Below, one piece after another: positions 1-7,033 of a DNA stretch of 18,202 nt (position 1 is its first letter; every line of letters starts with the position of its first letter). The DNA lies in the NCBI GenBank assembly GCA_026645635.1, contig JAPKMV010000007.1, forward strand, positions 1 to 18,202. The letters are read 5' to 3'. Made by a program: the position numbers and the translations under genes. The notes below the pieces were generated by a model, which saw nothing but the letters and a program-made list of their open reading frames with translations, had not been told where the DNA came from and searched no databases. The stretch is from Caldilineaceae bacterium (GTDB lineage: Bacteria; Chloroflexota; Anaerolineae; Caldilineales; Caldilineaceae).

Positions 1-636
1 ATCAAGGACGCCTCCATCGAGGCGGTGCGCGGCGTCCCCTTTGACCTGCTGGTGGTCTGCGGCTTCGCCTTCGACCCGCACGTCAACGAGGAGGCGCGGC
101 GCTACGGTCGCCTCACCGTGCTGCCTGTGCGCATGAATCCCGACCTGGCAATGGGCGACGAACTGCTCAAGAAGACCGGCGCCGGCAACCTCTTCATGGT
201 CTTCGGCGAGCCGGATATTGAGATCAGGAAAGCTGGTTATCCGCAGATGGCGCAGATGGCGCAGATGAAAGACAAATCTGCGTCATCTGCGTCATCTGCG
301 GATAAAGATCAACTCGTCGTGGAGATTAGAGGCGTCGATGTCTACGACCCGACGACCGGCGAGATTCGCAGCAGCAGCACCGACGACATCGCCTGCTGGT
401 TCATCGACACCGACTACAACGGCGAGAGCTTCTTCGTGCGGCACGCATACTTCACCGGCGCCGACGAACCCTACGACAAGCTCAAGCGCGCCCTCCGCGC
501 CGAGGTGGACGAGGCCGCCTGGCAGGCGCTCTACAGCACGGTGAGCCGCCCCTTTGCGCCGCCCGCCAGCGGCAAGATCGCGGTGAAGGTGATCAACCAC
601 TACGGCGACGAGGTGTTGAAGGTGTATGCCGTGTAG
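1..636 (+). CDS. Site-specific DNA methyltransferase, C-terminal part (truncated by window edge)
   Basis: The reading frame is open from base 1, so this is the 3' part of a longer gene; the internal GTG at 25 is not a convincing start. The segment CGFAFDPHV, the stretch MNPDLAMGDELLKKTGAGNLF, and the end with SSSTDDIACWFIDT, FFVRHAYFTG and KVINHYGDEVLKVY resemble, from memory, the C-terminal region of Mod/type III-like adenine-specific DNA methyltransferases. The catalytic DPPY and AdoMet motifs would lie upstream, outside the window. Such enzymes methylate adenine in a short DNA site and usually pair with a helicase/nuclease partner, which is not seen here. Counting from codon 25, residues about 72-94 (YPQMAQMAQMKDK and following Ser/Ala-rich residues) are encoded by a palindromic 9-nt repeat inserted in frame between EPDIEIRK and DQLVVEIRGVDVYD. 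The family call is moderately sure; the exact specificity is unknown. Confidence 0.72.
   Translation: MKDASIEAVRGVPFDLLVVCGFAFDPHVNEEARRYGRLTVLPVRMNPDLAMGDELLKKTGAGNLFMVFGEPDIEIRKAGYPQMAQMAQMKDKSASSASSADKDQLVVEIRGVDVYDPTTGEIRSSSTDDIACWFIDTDYNGESFFVRHAYFTGADEPYDKLKRALRAEVDEAAWQALYSTVSRPFAPPASGKIAVKVINHYGDEVLKVYAV
237..305. repeat. Inverted short-period repeat inserted inside the methyltransferase gene
   Basis: The left arm 237-266 and right arm 276-305 are 30-nt inverted copies differing at two positions, around a 9-nt loop (267-275). Each arm is built of a 9-nt tandem unit of the CGCAGATGG type and begins or ends with TTATCCGCAGAT. The 69 bp keep the reading frame and encode a low-complexity insert (MAQMAQM, SASSASSA). 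The same sequence family recurs at 16858-16993. Confidence 0.9.
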
Positions 637-747
637 GAATGACTTTCCCCGATATGGTCACGCGTTTGCATTTGCGGTATGCTTGTATCAAAATCAAGGC
701 TTCTTGCAGCCAGGTTCGCCAGCACAAAACGCGGAGCAGATGCGGGC

Positions 748-1377
748 ATGAAATACAAACTTGCGATCTTCGACTTCGACGGCACACTTGCCGACTCGCT
801 GCCCTGGGCGGCGAGCGTGGTCAATGAGTTTGCCGACCAATATGGCTTCCAACGCATCGACCCGCACGACCACGAGATGCTGCGCAACTTTGAGGCCAAA
901 CAGTTGATGCAGCACCTGGGCGTGAAAATGTGGAAGGTGCCGCAGATGGCGATGCACGTGCGCCGGCGCATGGCCGAAGAGATCGACAAGATCCCGCTCT
1001 TCCCCGGCGTCGACGCGATGCTGCAGCGGCTGGCCGCCGCCGGGATGATCCTGTCGGTGGTCAGTTCCAACTCGGAAGCCAATGTGCGCCAGGTGATCGG
1101 CCCGCGCAATGTCGCCTTGATCCGCGATTTCGACTGCGGCGCCTCGGTCTTTGGCAAGGCGCCCAAACTCAAGGCGGTGATGAAGCGCTGCCGCGTCGAG
1201 CCGGCCCAGGCGATCCTGATCGGCGATGAAATCCGCGACGGCAAAGCCGCGCGCAAGGTCGAAATGGCCTTCGGCGCGGTGGGCTGGGGTTACACCAACC
1301 CGGAGGCGCTCCAGGCCCTGGCGCCGGAAGAATACTTCACGACGATGGAAGAGATCGCCGAGCGACTGACACCATGA
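748..1377 (+). CDS. HAD-superfamily hydrolase (phosphoglycolate phosphatase-like)
   Basis: A 209-residue haloacid-dehalogenase phosphatase that probably removes phosphate from a small metabolite in the cytoplasm. Motif I is FDFDGTLADS near the N terminus, with nucleophile D9 and acid/base D11. Motif II is SSNS (residues 106-109), motif III is the lysine in GKAPK (about 137-140), and motif IV is GDEIRD with D160 and D164. The helical cap between motifs I and II spans roughly residues 18-90, as in subfamily I. The frame is open upstream to an ATG at 679, but I chose the ATG at 748 because MKYKLAIFDFDGT is the usual family start and GGAG lies about 11 nt upstream. Its stop overlaps the start of surE (ATGA), so the two are translationally coupled. 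The substrate cannot be read from the sequence. Confidence 0.85.
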   Translation: MKYKLAIFDFDGTLADSLPWAASVVNEFADQYGFQRIDPHDHEMLRNFEAKQLMQHLGVKMWKVPQMAMHVRRRMAEEIDKIPLFPGVDAMLQRLAAAGMILSVVSSNSEANVRQVIGPRNVALIRDFDCGASVFGKAPKLKAVMKRCRVEPAQAILIGDEIRDGKAARKVEMAFGAVGWGYTNPEALQALAPEEYFTTMEEIAERLTP

Positions 1378-2192
1378 CTGACCGCCCGCTGATTCTCATC
1401 ACCAACGACGACGGCATTGAATCCTTCGGCTTGCACGCGGCGGTCGCCGCCTGTGCGCCGCTGGGCGACCTGCTCATCGTGGCGCCTTCCAGTCAGCAGA
1501 CCGCGGCGGGGCGCTCCAAGCCCAGCATCAGCACCGGCGAGATCATCACGGTGACCATCGACGCTGACGGCGTCGCCGTGCCCGGCTATGGCGTCGATGC
1601 CTCGCCGGCGCAGGCAGTGGAGCACGCGCTCTTTGAACTGGCGTCGCGCCCCGTGGCGCTGGCAGTGTCGGGCATCAATTTTGGCGAGAACATCGGCGAG
1701 AGCGTGGTCGTCTCCGGCACCATTGGCGCAGCCATCGAAGCTGCTTCCTTTGGCATTCCCGCGCTGGCCATCTCACGCCAGACCGACCCCGTGCACTTCT
1801 TCAACCATCGGGCGGACGTGGACTTCGCAGTGGCCGGGCAGTTTCTGCGCCGGATCGCAGCGCATGTGCTGGCCAACGGCCTGCCGCCCGGCGTGGATTT
1901 GCTCAAGATCGACATCCCCGACAGCGCGACGCCGGCCACGCCCTGGCGCTGGACGCGGATCAGCCGGCGCCGCTACTTCTGGCCGGTTGCGCCCGACCGG
2001 AAACCCGGTCAGCCCGCGCCGATGGGCTTTGTGCTGCGCGCCGACCCGGCGGAGCTGGAGCCGGACAGCGACGTGCGCGCCGTGATCCTGGACGGCGTGG
2101 TGTCGATCACGCCAGTGTCGATCGACATGACGGCGAGTGTAGGCGCGGACGCGTTGTCCAAGTGGGAAATGCCTGAGGGGGTGAGAGGGTGA
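1374..2192 (+). CDS. surE: 5'/3'-nucleotidase SurE
   Basis: A 272-residue SurE survival protein, a metal-dependent nucleoside-monophosphate phosphatase of the cytoplasm. The signature NDDG is at residues 11-14, giving metal ligands D12 and D13. S40 in APSSQQTAAGRS and N102 in SGINFGENIG complete the expected metal site, and the loop VVVSGTIGAAIEAA follows. The usual aspartate of the GxNxGxD stretch is a glutamate here (GENIGES). The start ATG overlaps the stop of the HAD phosphatase; a pair of phosphatases in one operon suggests linked nucleotide or metabolite dephosphorylation. The frame runs into an 8-nt-period repeat, which supplies the last residues (PEGVRG) and the TGA stop, so the native C terminus has probably been replaced or extended by the repeat. 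Confidence 0.93.
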   Translation: MTDRPLILITNDDGIESFGLHAAVAACAPLGDLLIVAPSSQQTAAGRSKPSISTGEIITVTIDADGVAVPGYGVDASPAQAVEHALFELASRPVALAVSGINFGENIGESVVVSGTIGAAIEAASFGIPALAISRQTDPVHFFNHRADVDFAVAGQFLRRIAAHVLANGLPPGVDLLKIDIPDSATPATPWRWTRISRRRYFWPVAPDRKPGQPAPMGFVLRADPAELEPDSDVRAVILDGVVSITPVSIDMTASVGADALSKWEMPEGVRG

Positions 2193-2250
2193 GGGGGTGA
2201 GTGGGTGATATTCCTTCACCCTCTCACCCCCTCACCCTCTCACCCTCTCA
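2174..2250. repeat. Inverted TGAGAGGG-type repeat between convergent genes
   Basis: The left arm 2174-2208 (tandem 8-nt units of TGAGGGGG/TGAGAGGG) and right arm 2216-2250 are 35-nt inverted copies with two mismatches, separated by a 7-nt loop. The surE stop codon (2190-2192) lies inside the left arm. Between two convergent genes it could act as a bidirectional terminator, although no clear U-tract follows on either side. Confidence 0.9.
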
Positions 2251-2273
2251 AGTCACGCCGACACAGCGGCAGC

Positions 2274-3059
2274 CTACACCTTCACGATGCCCAGGGCAAA
2301 GAGGATCGCCAGCAGCAGCGGCTGGTGGATCATGTAGATCAGCAGCGAATGGCGCCCCAGGAACTCCAGCGCGTTGAAGGGGAAGAATCCACCCCACGGC
2401 GGCAGCGGGATGCGGCGGCGGTTGCCGATGTAGAACCAGTTGCCCAGCCAGATGCCCAGCAACACCACGCCCAGCCACGGGAAGATCGGGAAGAAGTCCA
2501 CCGCGGGATAGCGGGTCGGCGTGATGCCCCAGGGCGCCATCCACAGGGCGCCGTCCCAGTGCAGCGTTTCCAGCCACTTGCCGATCACCGAGAAGACGAC
2601 CCACAGCCCCAGGTTGAGCCATTTGAAGGGCAGCAGCGGATAGCTCACCATCGTGGCAAAGCCGATCAGGTGGAGAATGCCGAAATCCACATAGCCCACG
2701 CCTGCGATGGTCACGACCACGGTGATGATCATGCCCAGGCCGAAAATTTTGAGGCCGCGCCAGAAGAACTTGGGGTAGAGGTTGGCGTCCGGCCCGCGGC
2801 GCTCCCGCTCGCGGCGATAGACGAGGGTCATCGACACGCCGACCAGGAGCAAAAACGAGCCGGCGGTGAAGCGCTGCCAGTAGCGCCAGAAGCCATCCCA
2901 GAGCACCACATCCGGGAAGACGCCCCAGTACCACAGGTCCCACATCAGGTGATAGACGATCATGGTGATGATGGCGACGCCGCGCCAGGCGTCGATCTCC
3001 CAGAAGCGGGGGCGCGGCGCGGGCTTGGCGGAAGTGTCGGGCAGGGTGGTGGCGGTCAA
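2274..3059 (-). CDS. DUF1624/HGSNAT-type membrane acyltransferase
   Basis: A 261-residue polytopic membrane protein of the heparan-alpha-glucosaminide N-acetyltransferase catalytic-domain family (DUF1624). The N-terminal family motif RFWEIDAWRGVAIITMIVYH (residues 18-37) contains the conserved D23, R26-G27 and H37. About seven hydrophobic segments follow, and the C terminus has GRHSLLIYMIHQPLLL (about 236-251), typical of the family. Such proteins transfer an acetyl group across the membrane to a sugar; the substrate in bacteria is mostly unknown. The start is TTG at 3057-3059, supported by the strong AAAGGAG (3067-3073 on this strand) seven bases upstream. It converges on surE and is probably transcribed alone. 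Confidence 0.85.
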   Translation of the reverse strand: MTATTLPDTSAKPAPRPRFWEIDAWRGVAIITMIVYHLMWDLWYWGVFPDVVLWDGFWRYWQRFTAGSFLLLVGVSMTLVYRRERERRGPDANLYPKFFWRGLKIFGLGMIITVVVTIAGVGYVDFGILHLIGFATMVSYPLLPFKWLNLGLWVVFSVIGKWLETLHWDGALWMAPWGITPTRYPAVDFFPIFPWLGVVLLGIWLGNWFYIGNRRRIPLPPWGGFFPFNALEFLGRHSLLIYMIHQPLLLAILFALGIVKV

Positions 3060-3066
3060 CGGCGAA

Positions 3067-3073
3067 CTCCTTT
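3067..3073 (-). promoter_or_regulatory. Ribosome binding site deciding the TTG start of the DUF1624 gene
   Basis: AAAGGAG read on the minus strand lies 7 nt before a TTG codon. No ATG or GTG in frame is better placed, so TTG at 3059 is the likely start. Confidence 0.7.
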
Positions 3074-3173
3074 GGCTACACGGTGCGAATACGCAACTCT
3101 ACCATGTGGCGCCGTGTGACAAAAGTTGTGGGGGCTGCCGGGGCAACTGGAAGTTGGGGGGCGCAAGAACCCG

Positions 3174-3250
3174 GATCGCGAAGGACGCGGAAGGTGCGAA
3201 AGACACGAAAGACGGCGGCGCTTTCGTGTCTTTCGCACCTTCCGTGGCTA
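3174..3250. repeat. Inverted repeat of the GCGAAAGACACGAAAG type
   Basis: A perfect 24-bp inverted repeat, 3188-3211 and 3221-3244, flanks a 9-nt loop (ACGGCGGCG); imperfect pairing continues outward to about 3174 and 3250. The arms contain a roughly 9-nt periodic CGAAAGA motif. It lies in the 318-nt gap between the divergent DUF1624 gene and csoR, upstream of the csoR promoter. No tail of Ts follows, so it is more repeat-like than terminator-like. Confidence 0.88.
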
Positions 3251-3307
3251 TCGTGTTCCAAACACTTTCGCCCCCAACATGAAGTAGACGCGCGGAAAAT
3301 TTCAGGC

Positions 3308-3336
3308 TTGACTTCGGCGGCAAGGCGTGATAAGCT
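3308..3336 (+). promoter_or_regulatory. Sigma-70-type promoter of the copper operon
   Basis: TTGACT (3308-3313), a 17-nt spacer and TAAGCT (3331-3336) give a good -35/-10 pair 42 nt before the csoR start. The expected transcription start is near 3343, at the edge of the CsoR-like operator. Confidence 0.7.
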
Positions 3337-3342
3337 GATTTC

Positions 3343-3366
3343 ACCCCTCCCCCTATGGGGTGGGGT
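3343..3366. promoter_or_regulatory. Probable CsoR operator
   Basis: A 24-bp imperfect GC-rich palindrome (20 of 24 positions symmetric) with half sites ACCCC and GGGGT around a central CTATG. Known CsoR operators are pseudo-palindromes with C-runs and G-runs around an A/T-containing centre, often beginning TAC or ACCC. It lies right at the predicted +1 of the csoR transcript, where bound apo-CsoR would block transcription and Cu(I) would release it. Confidence 0.72.
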
Positions 3367-3377
3367 AAGGAACGAAC

Positions 3378-3659
3378 ATGATCGACGACAGCATGAAGAA
3401 GTCAGTGGTGAATCGACTGCGCAGCGTGGAGGGCCACATCCGTGGCATCGAGCGTATGGTGGAAGAAGACGCCTACTGCATGGACATTCTCAAGCAGATC
3501 AAGGCGGTGCAGCAGGCGCTGGAACGAGTGAGCGCGCTCACGCTGGAAAACCACCTCAACACCTGCGTGACCACTGCCATCCGCAGCGACGATGAGGCCG
3601 AGAAGGGTCGCGTCGTCAACGAGATCATGGATGTGTTCAAAGCGACCGGAAAACTGTAA
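3378..3659 (+). CDS. csoR: Copper-sensing repressor CsoR
   Basis: A 93-residue all-helical repressor of the CsoR/RcnR/FrmR family. The Cu(I) ligand set is complete: C34 in AYCMDI, then H59 and C63 in ENHLNTC, with second-shell Y33. This C-H-C arrangement is diagnostic of copper sensors rather than the nickel or formaldehyde sensors of the family. R13, R15 and the GHIRGIERM stretch (19-27) provide the basic surface that contacts DNA. AAGGA lies about 7 nt before the ATG. It is the first gene of the operon with the HMA-like protein, copZ and copA, and the palindrome at 3343-3366 is its likely operator, so it would be autoregulated and derepressed by Cu(I). The assignment is firm. Confidence 0.93.
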   Translation: MIDDSMKKSVVNRLRSVEGHIRGIERMVEEDAYCMDILKQIKAVQQALERVSALTLENHLNTCVTTAIRSDDEAEKGRVVNEIMDVFKATGKL

Positions 3660-3661
3660 CC

Positions 3662-3684
3662 GCGGCGTTTTGCCGTTTTTTTTG
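3662..3684 (+). terminator. Weak hairpin with T-tract after csoR
   Basis: CGGC-GTTTT-GCCG followed by eight Ts lies just after the csoR stop. The 4-5 bp stem is short, so it may only attenuate read-through into the downstream copper genes and keep csoR and copZ/copA levels different. Confidence 0.4.
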
Positions 3685-3698
3685 AAAGGAGTGAAACG

Positions 3699-3917
3699 AT
3701 GCATTCTCGCGAATACCATCCGCATGACGCCATCCCCGGCGAGCATATTTTTGAAGAGGTGGTCGACAAGATCAAGTCCATCTTTGGCGTACACGACGCA
3801 CAGTTCGAACGGGAGAGCGGCAAACTGGTCGTGCATGTCACCAGCGAAGAGATCTATCCTGGCATCGACCAGGCCATGCACGACATCGGCTACATTCCCG
3901 GCATGGGTGTGCAATAA
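3699..3917 (+). CDS. Small His-rich HMA-like protein without CXXC
   Basis: A 72-residue protein that I do not recognise as a named family. It has a strong ribosome site (AAAGGAG, 7 nt before the ATG). From about residue 16 the order EHIFEEVVDKIKSIFGVHDAQFERESGKLVVHVT...IDQAMHDIGY follows the beta-alpha-beta-beta-alpha-beta pattern of heavy-metal-associated (HMA) domains, including the GV turn before strand 2 and the GY near the end, but no cysteine is present anywhere. The N terminus is instead rich in histidine (H2, H7, H9, H16), with H32, H46 and H61 further on. It lies between csoR and copZ and so is probably copper-regulated. A role in copper binding or buffering through His/Met is inference from position and composition. 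Confidence 0.75.
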   Translation: MHSREYHPHDAIPGEHIFEEVVDKIKSIFGVHDAQFERESGKLVVHVTSEEIYPGIDQAMHDIGYIPGMGVQ

Positions 3918-3944
3918 ACCATTCAAACCATTAGGAGAATCACA

Positions 3945-4151
3945 ATGAGCACCAAGACCTACGAAGTTCCCGGCATTTCCTGCGGCCACTGCACCGCCAC
4001 CATCGAGCGCGAACTCAAGTTCGTGGAAGGTGTGGAAGGCGTCAAGGCCGAACTGGAGACCAAGCGCGTCACCGTCGACGTGAACAGCGACGATGTACTG
4101 GCCGAAGTGGAAGCGATGTTGGCGGAAATCGGCTACCCTGCCGCCGCGTGA
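3945..4151 (+). CDS. copZ: Copper chaperone CopZ (single HMA domain)
   Basis: A 68-residue single heavy-metal-associated domain. The Cu(I) site GISCGHC has C13 and C16, and the rest (IERELKFVEGVEGVKAELETKRVTVDV...MLAEIGYPA) matches the ferredoxin-like fold of CopZ/Atx1 chaperones at full length. It carries Cu(I) in the cytoplasm and hands it to CopA and to CsoR. AGGAGA lies 6 nt before the ATG. It follows the small His-rich protein by 27 nt and is separated from copA by a 227-nt gap filled with repeats. The GHC spacing residues, with a histidine in the loop, resemble those of other bacterial CopZ proteins. Confidence 0.9.
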   Translation: MSTKTYEVPGISCGHCTATIERELKFVEGVEGVKAELETKRVTVDVNSDDVLAEVEAMLAEIGYPAAA

Positions 4152-4166
4152 ATGGCGAATCCTATT

Positions 4167-4340
4167 TGACGCAGAGCCGCGGAGACGCAGAGAAAACGCA
4201 GGGCAATAGACTTTATCGGTGATAAGGAATCTCACGTTAAGGCGCAAAGACGCCAGAAGAAAACCCCTTTGCGCCTTTGCGTCTTTGCGTGACTCGCCTT
4301 TCTTCTCTGCGACCCTCCGCGTCTTTGCGTCTCTGCGTCA
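4167..4340. repeat. Nested inverted ACGCAGAG/ACGCAAAG repeats inside the copper operon
   Basis: An outer pair runs from TGACGCAGAG (4167-4176) to CTCTGCGTCA (4331-4340), a perfect 10-bp terminal match, with further 8-nt units (ACGCAGAG, ACGCGGAG) to about 4203 and from about 4300. An inner pair, CGCAAAGACGC (about 4243-4253) and TTTGCGCCTTTGCGTC (about 4268-4283), also has 8-nt periodicity. The element fills the copZ-copA gap and would fold strongly in the mRNA. Confidence 0.88.
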
Positions 4341-4378
4341 GATTGGTTCTTTCTCGACAGTAACTAACTTGTTGAGAC

Positions 4379-6970
4379 ATGGTGAGTGAGATGACAGCGA
4401 CAGTCCAAACCGCAGCCCCGGCCAAAACCAAACAGTTGACAATCCCGATCATCGGGATGCACTGCGCCAACTGCGCCAACACCATCGGGCGCAACCTCAA
4501 GCGCACACCTGGCGTCGACCAGGTCAACGTCAGCTATGCCAACGAGCGCGCGGTGATCGACTATGATCCCAAGCAGGTGTCGCCGCAGCAGATGATCGAC
4601 GTAGTCAAGGATTTGGGCTACGGCGCCGCGCTGGCGGAGGCTGACCTGCCCATCGCCGGCATGACCTGCAACAACTGCGCCAACACCATCACCCGTTCGC
4701 TCAAGCGGCTCGACGGCGTGCTCGACGTGAACACGAGCTACGCCAGCGAACGCACCCACCTCACCTATCTGCCCTCGATGGTGGAGGTGAGCGACATCAA
4801 GCGCGCCGTGCGCGACGCCGGCTACAAGGTGATCGAGGTCGAAGGCGCCAGCGAGCAGGAGCAGGTGGACGCCGAGCAGGCCGCGCGCAACGCGGAGATC
4901 GCCGACAAGCGGCGCAAGGTGATCGTCGGCGCCGTGCTGAGCACGATCATCATGATCCTGAGCATGGCGGAGATGGTGGGCATTCCCCTCGATTTTCCGG
5001 GGCGGCTCTGGCTGGTGGCGGGCCTCACTGCGGTTGTGCAGGTCTACCTGGGCAAAGACTACTATGTCAGCGCGTGGAAGGCGCTCAAGAACCGCACCGC
5101 CAACATGGATACGCTGGTGGCGCTTGGCTCCAGCGTGGCCTTCTTCTACAGCCTGGCGATCCTGGTGTTGGGTCTCGACCCCATGCACTATCACGTCTAC
5201 TTTGAGTCCGCAGCCATGATCCTCACCCTGATCACAGTGGGCAAGTATCTGGAAGCACGGGGCAAGGGGCAGACCGGCGACGCCATCCGCAAACTGCTGG
5301 GGCTGCGCGCCAAGACTGCCCGCATCCTGCGCGGCGTCGGCGCCCGCACCGAAGAGGTGGAGGTGCCCATCGAAGATGTGATTGTCGGCGACATCGTGAT
5401 CGTGCGCCCGGGCGAGAAGATTCCCGTAGACGGCGTTGTGGTCAGCGGCGCCAGCGCGGTGGACGAGTCGATGCTCACCGGCGAAAGCCTGCCGGTGGCT
5501 AAGCAAGCGGGCGATACGGTGATCGGCGGGTCGATCAACAAGACCGGCAGTTTCCAGTTCCGCGCCACGGCGGTGGGCAAGCAGACCGCGCTCGCCCAGA
5601 TCGTCAAGATGGTGCAGGATGCTCAAGCCAGCCGTGCGCCGATCCAGGACCTGGCCGACAAGATTTCCGCGGTCTTTGTGCCGGCGGTGATCGTTGCGGC
5701 GACCCTCGTCGGGCTGTACTGGTACTTCTGGGGCGCGGCGGCCTATTACCACCACGAAAGCCCGCTAGGCGTGGCGCTGACTTTCTTCGCCACGGTGCTG
5801 CTCATTTCCTGTCCCTGTGCGTTGGGGCTGGCCACGCCGACCGCGATCATGGCCGGCACAGGCGTCGGCGCCGAGCACGGCATTTTGATCAAAAATGCCG
5901 AAGCGCTGCAGCGAGCCAGTGGCATCCAGACCGTTGTGCTCGACAAGACAGGGACGATCACGAAGGGCAAGCCGGCGGTGACAGATATTGTGGTGAACGG
6001 CGAATGGTCAATGGTCAATGGTCAATTGTCGATTGCCAATGGGGTCAATGGAACTTCGCCCCACGCCCCTCGCCCCACGCCCCCCGCTCAGGAACTCCTG
6101 CGCATTGCGGCCAGCGCCGAGAAGGTGAGCGAGCATCCGCTGGCCGAGGCGATTGTGGAGCGGGCGAAGCGCGAGGAGTTGGCGCTCAGCGAACCCCAGG
6201 CGTTTGACTCGTTGACCGGGCGCGGCGTCGAGGCGACGGTGGACGGCCATGCTGTGGTGCTGGGCAGCCCAGCGCTGATGAAGGAGCGCGGCATCGACGC
6301 GGCCAGCGTGCAAGGTGAAATCCAGCACTTGCAGGACGAAGGCAAGACCGTCATGGCAGTGGCGGTGGACGGCGAACTTGCCGGGCTGATCGCCGTGGCG
6401 GACACAGTCAAGGAGAGCAGCGCCGCTGCCATCGAACAGATGCACCGGCAAAAGCTCCGCGTGGTCATGCTCACCGGCGACAACTGGCGCACGGCGCGCG
6501 CCATTGCTCGCCAGGTGAACCTGAATGCAGAGCAAGAGGTCATCGCCGAGGTGATGCCGGGTGACAAGGCGGAGACTGTGCGCACGGAGCAGGCCGCCGG
6601 CCGCGTCGTGGCGATGGTGGGGGACGGCATCAACGATGCGCCGGCGCTGGCCCAGGCGGAGATCGGCATGGCCATGGGCGCCGGCACGGACGTCGCCATC
6701 GAGGCGGCGGACGTGACGCTCATGCGCGGCGACCTGCGCAGCGTGCCCCAGGCCATCGAACTGAGCCGCCGCACCCTGCGCGGGATCAAGCAGAATCTCT
6801 TTTGGGCCTTCGCCTACAACGTGGCGGCGATCCCGATTGCGGCGGGGCTGCTGGTGCCGTTTCTGGGACCGGGCTTCAAGTTGAACCCGATGATTGCCGC
6901 GGGCGCGATGGCCTTTAGCAGCGTCTTCGTGGTGAGCAATTCGCTGCGCTTGCGGCGGATGAAGCTGTAG
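4379..6970 (+). CDS. copA: Cu(I)-exporting P1B-type ATPase CopA
   Basis: An 863-residue P1B-1 ATPase pumping Cu(I) out of the cytoplasm. Two N-terminal HMA domains carry GMHCANC (C29, C32) and GMTCNNC (C97, C100). The actuator motif TGES is at 367-370, the transmembrane ion site CPC at 478-480, the phosphorylated D522 in DKTGT, the SEHP motif with H586, and GDGIND at 748-753. The last helix has [12 protein letters not shown], typical of copper pumps. Between the P-domain strand and the N-domain, residues about 542-570 ([14 protein letters not shown], then a proline-rich run) are encoded by short repeats at 6003-6090 and are foreign to the family. The start may be ATG 4379 or ATG 4391; GGTGAG stands just before the second. 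It is the last gene of the CsoR-controlled operon. Confidence 0.94.
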   Translation: MVSEMTATVQTAAPAKTKQLTIPIIGMHCANCANTIGRNLKRTPGVDQVNVSYANERAVIDYDPKQVSPQQMIDVVKDLGYGAALAEADLPIAGMTCNNCANTITRSLKRLDGVLDVNTSYASERTHLTYLPSMVEVSDIKRAVRDAGYKVIEVEGASEQEQVDAEQAARNAEIADKRRKVIVGAVLSTIIMILSMAEMVGIPLDFPGRLWLVAGLTAVVQVYLGKDYYVSAWKALKNRTANMDTLVALGSSVAFFYSLAILVLGLDPMHYHVYFESAAMILTLITVGKYLEARGKGQTGDAIRKLLGLRAKTARILRGVGARTEEVEVPIEDVIVGDIVIVRPGEKIPVDGVVVSGASAVDESMLTGESLPVAKQAGDTVIGGSINKTGSFQFRATAVGKQTALAQIVKMVQDAQASRAPIQDLADKISAVFVPAVIVAATLVGLYWYFWGAAAYYHHESPLGVALTFFATVLLISCPCALGLATPTAIMAGTGVGAEHGILIKNAEALQRASGIQTVVLDKTGTITKGKPAVTDIVVNGEWSMVNGQLSIANGVNGTSPHAPRPTPPAQELLRIAASAEKVSEHPLAEAIVERAKREELALSEPQAFDSLTGRGVEATVDGHAVVLGSPALMKERGIDAASVQGEIQHLQDEGKTVMAVAVDGELAGLIAVADTVKESSAAAIEQMHRQKLRVVMLTGDNWRTARAIARQVNLNAEQEVIAEVMPGDKAETVRTEQAAGRVVAMVGDGINDAPALAQAEIGMAMGAGTDVAIEAADVTLMRGDLRSVPQAIELSRRTLRGIKQNLFWAFAYNVAAIPIAAGLLVPFLGPGFKLNPMIAAGAMAFSSVFVVSNSLRLRRMKL
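6003..6090 (+). repeat. In-frame tandem repeats within copA
   Basis: Two kinds of direct repeat stand side by side. The first is a 7-nt unit AATGGTC repeated three times and then degenerating (6003-6051). The second is a 14-nt unit of CGCCCCACGCCCCT type, two copies plus a remnant (about 6057-6090). Together they keep the frame and encode roughly 29 residues that ordinary CopA proteins lack at this place. Confidence 0.82.
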
Positions 6971-6981
6971 CCGCAATAAAC

Positions 6982-7014
6982 ACAAACCCGGATTCTGTCA
7001 GAATCCGGGTTTGT
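6982..7014. terminator. Strong Rho-independent terminator after copA
   Basis: A perfect 15-bp stem, ACAAACCCGGATTCT (6982-6996) and its complement (7000-7014), closes on a GTC loop. TTGTT...TTT follows on the plus side and TTTATT on the minus side. It lies between copA and the convergent coiled-coil gene, so it can serve both. Confidence 0.88.
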
Positions 7015-7033
7015 TGCTTTGCACATCCCTTCG

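Noticed and set aside
2205..3119. A 304-codon open frame antisense to the DUF1624 gene
   Set aside because: Low-complexity His/Gln/Glu-rich product opposite a well-supported membrane protein; it begins in the intergenic repeat.
3174..3250. The 24-bp hairpin as a terminator or riboswitch for csoR
   Set aside because: It lies upstream of the csoR promoter and has no T-tract, so it cannot control csoR by attenuation; it fits the repeat pattern instead.
4364..5755. A 463-codon open frame antisense to copA
   Set aside because: It is a shadow of copA, with a His/Asp-rich composition and no motif; CopA is certain on the other strand.
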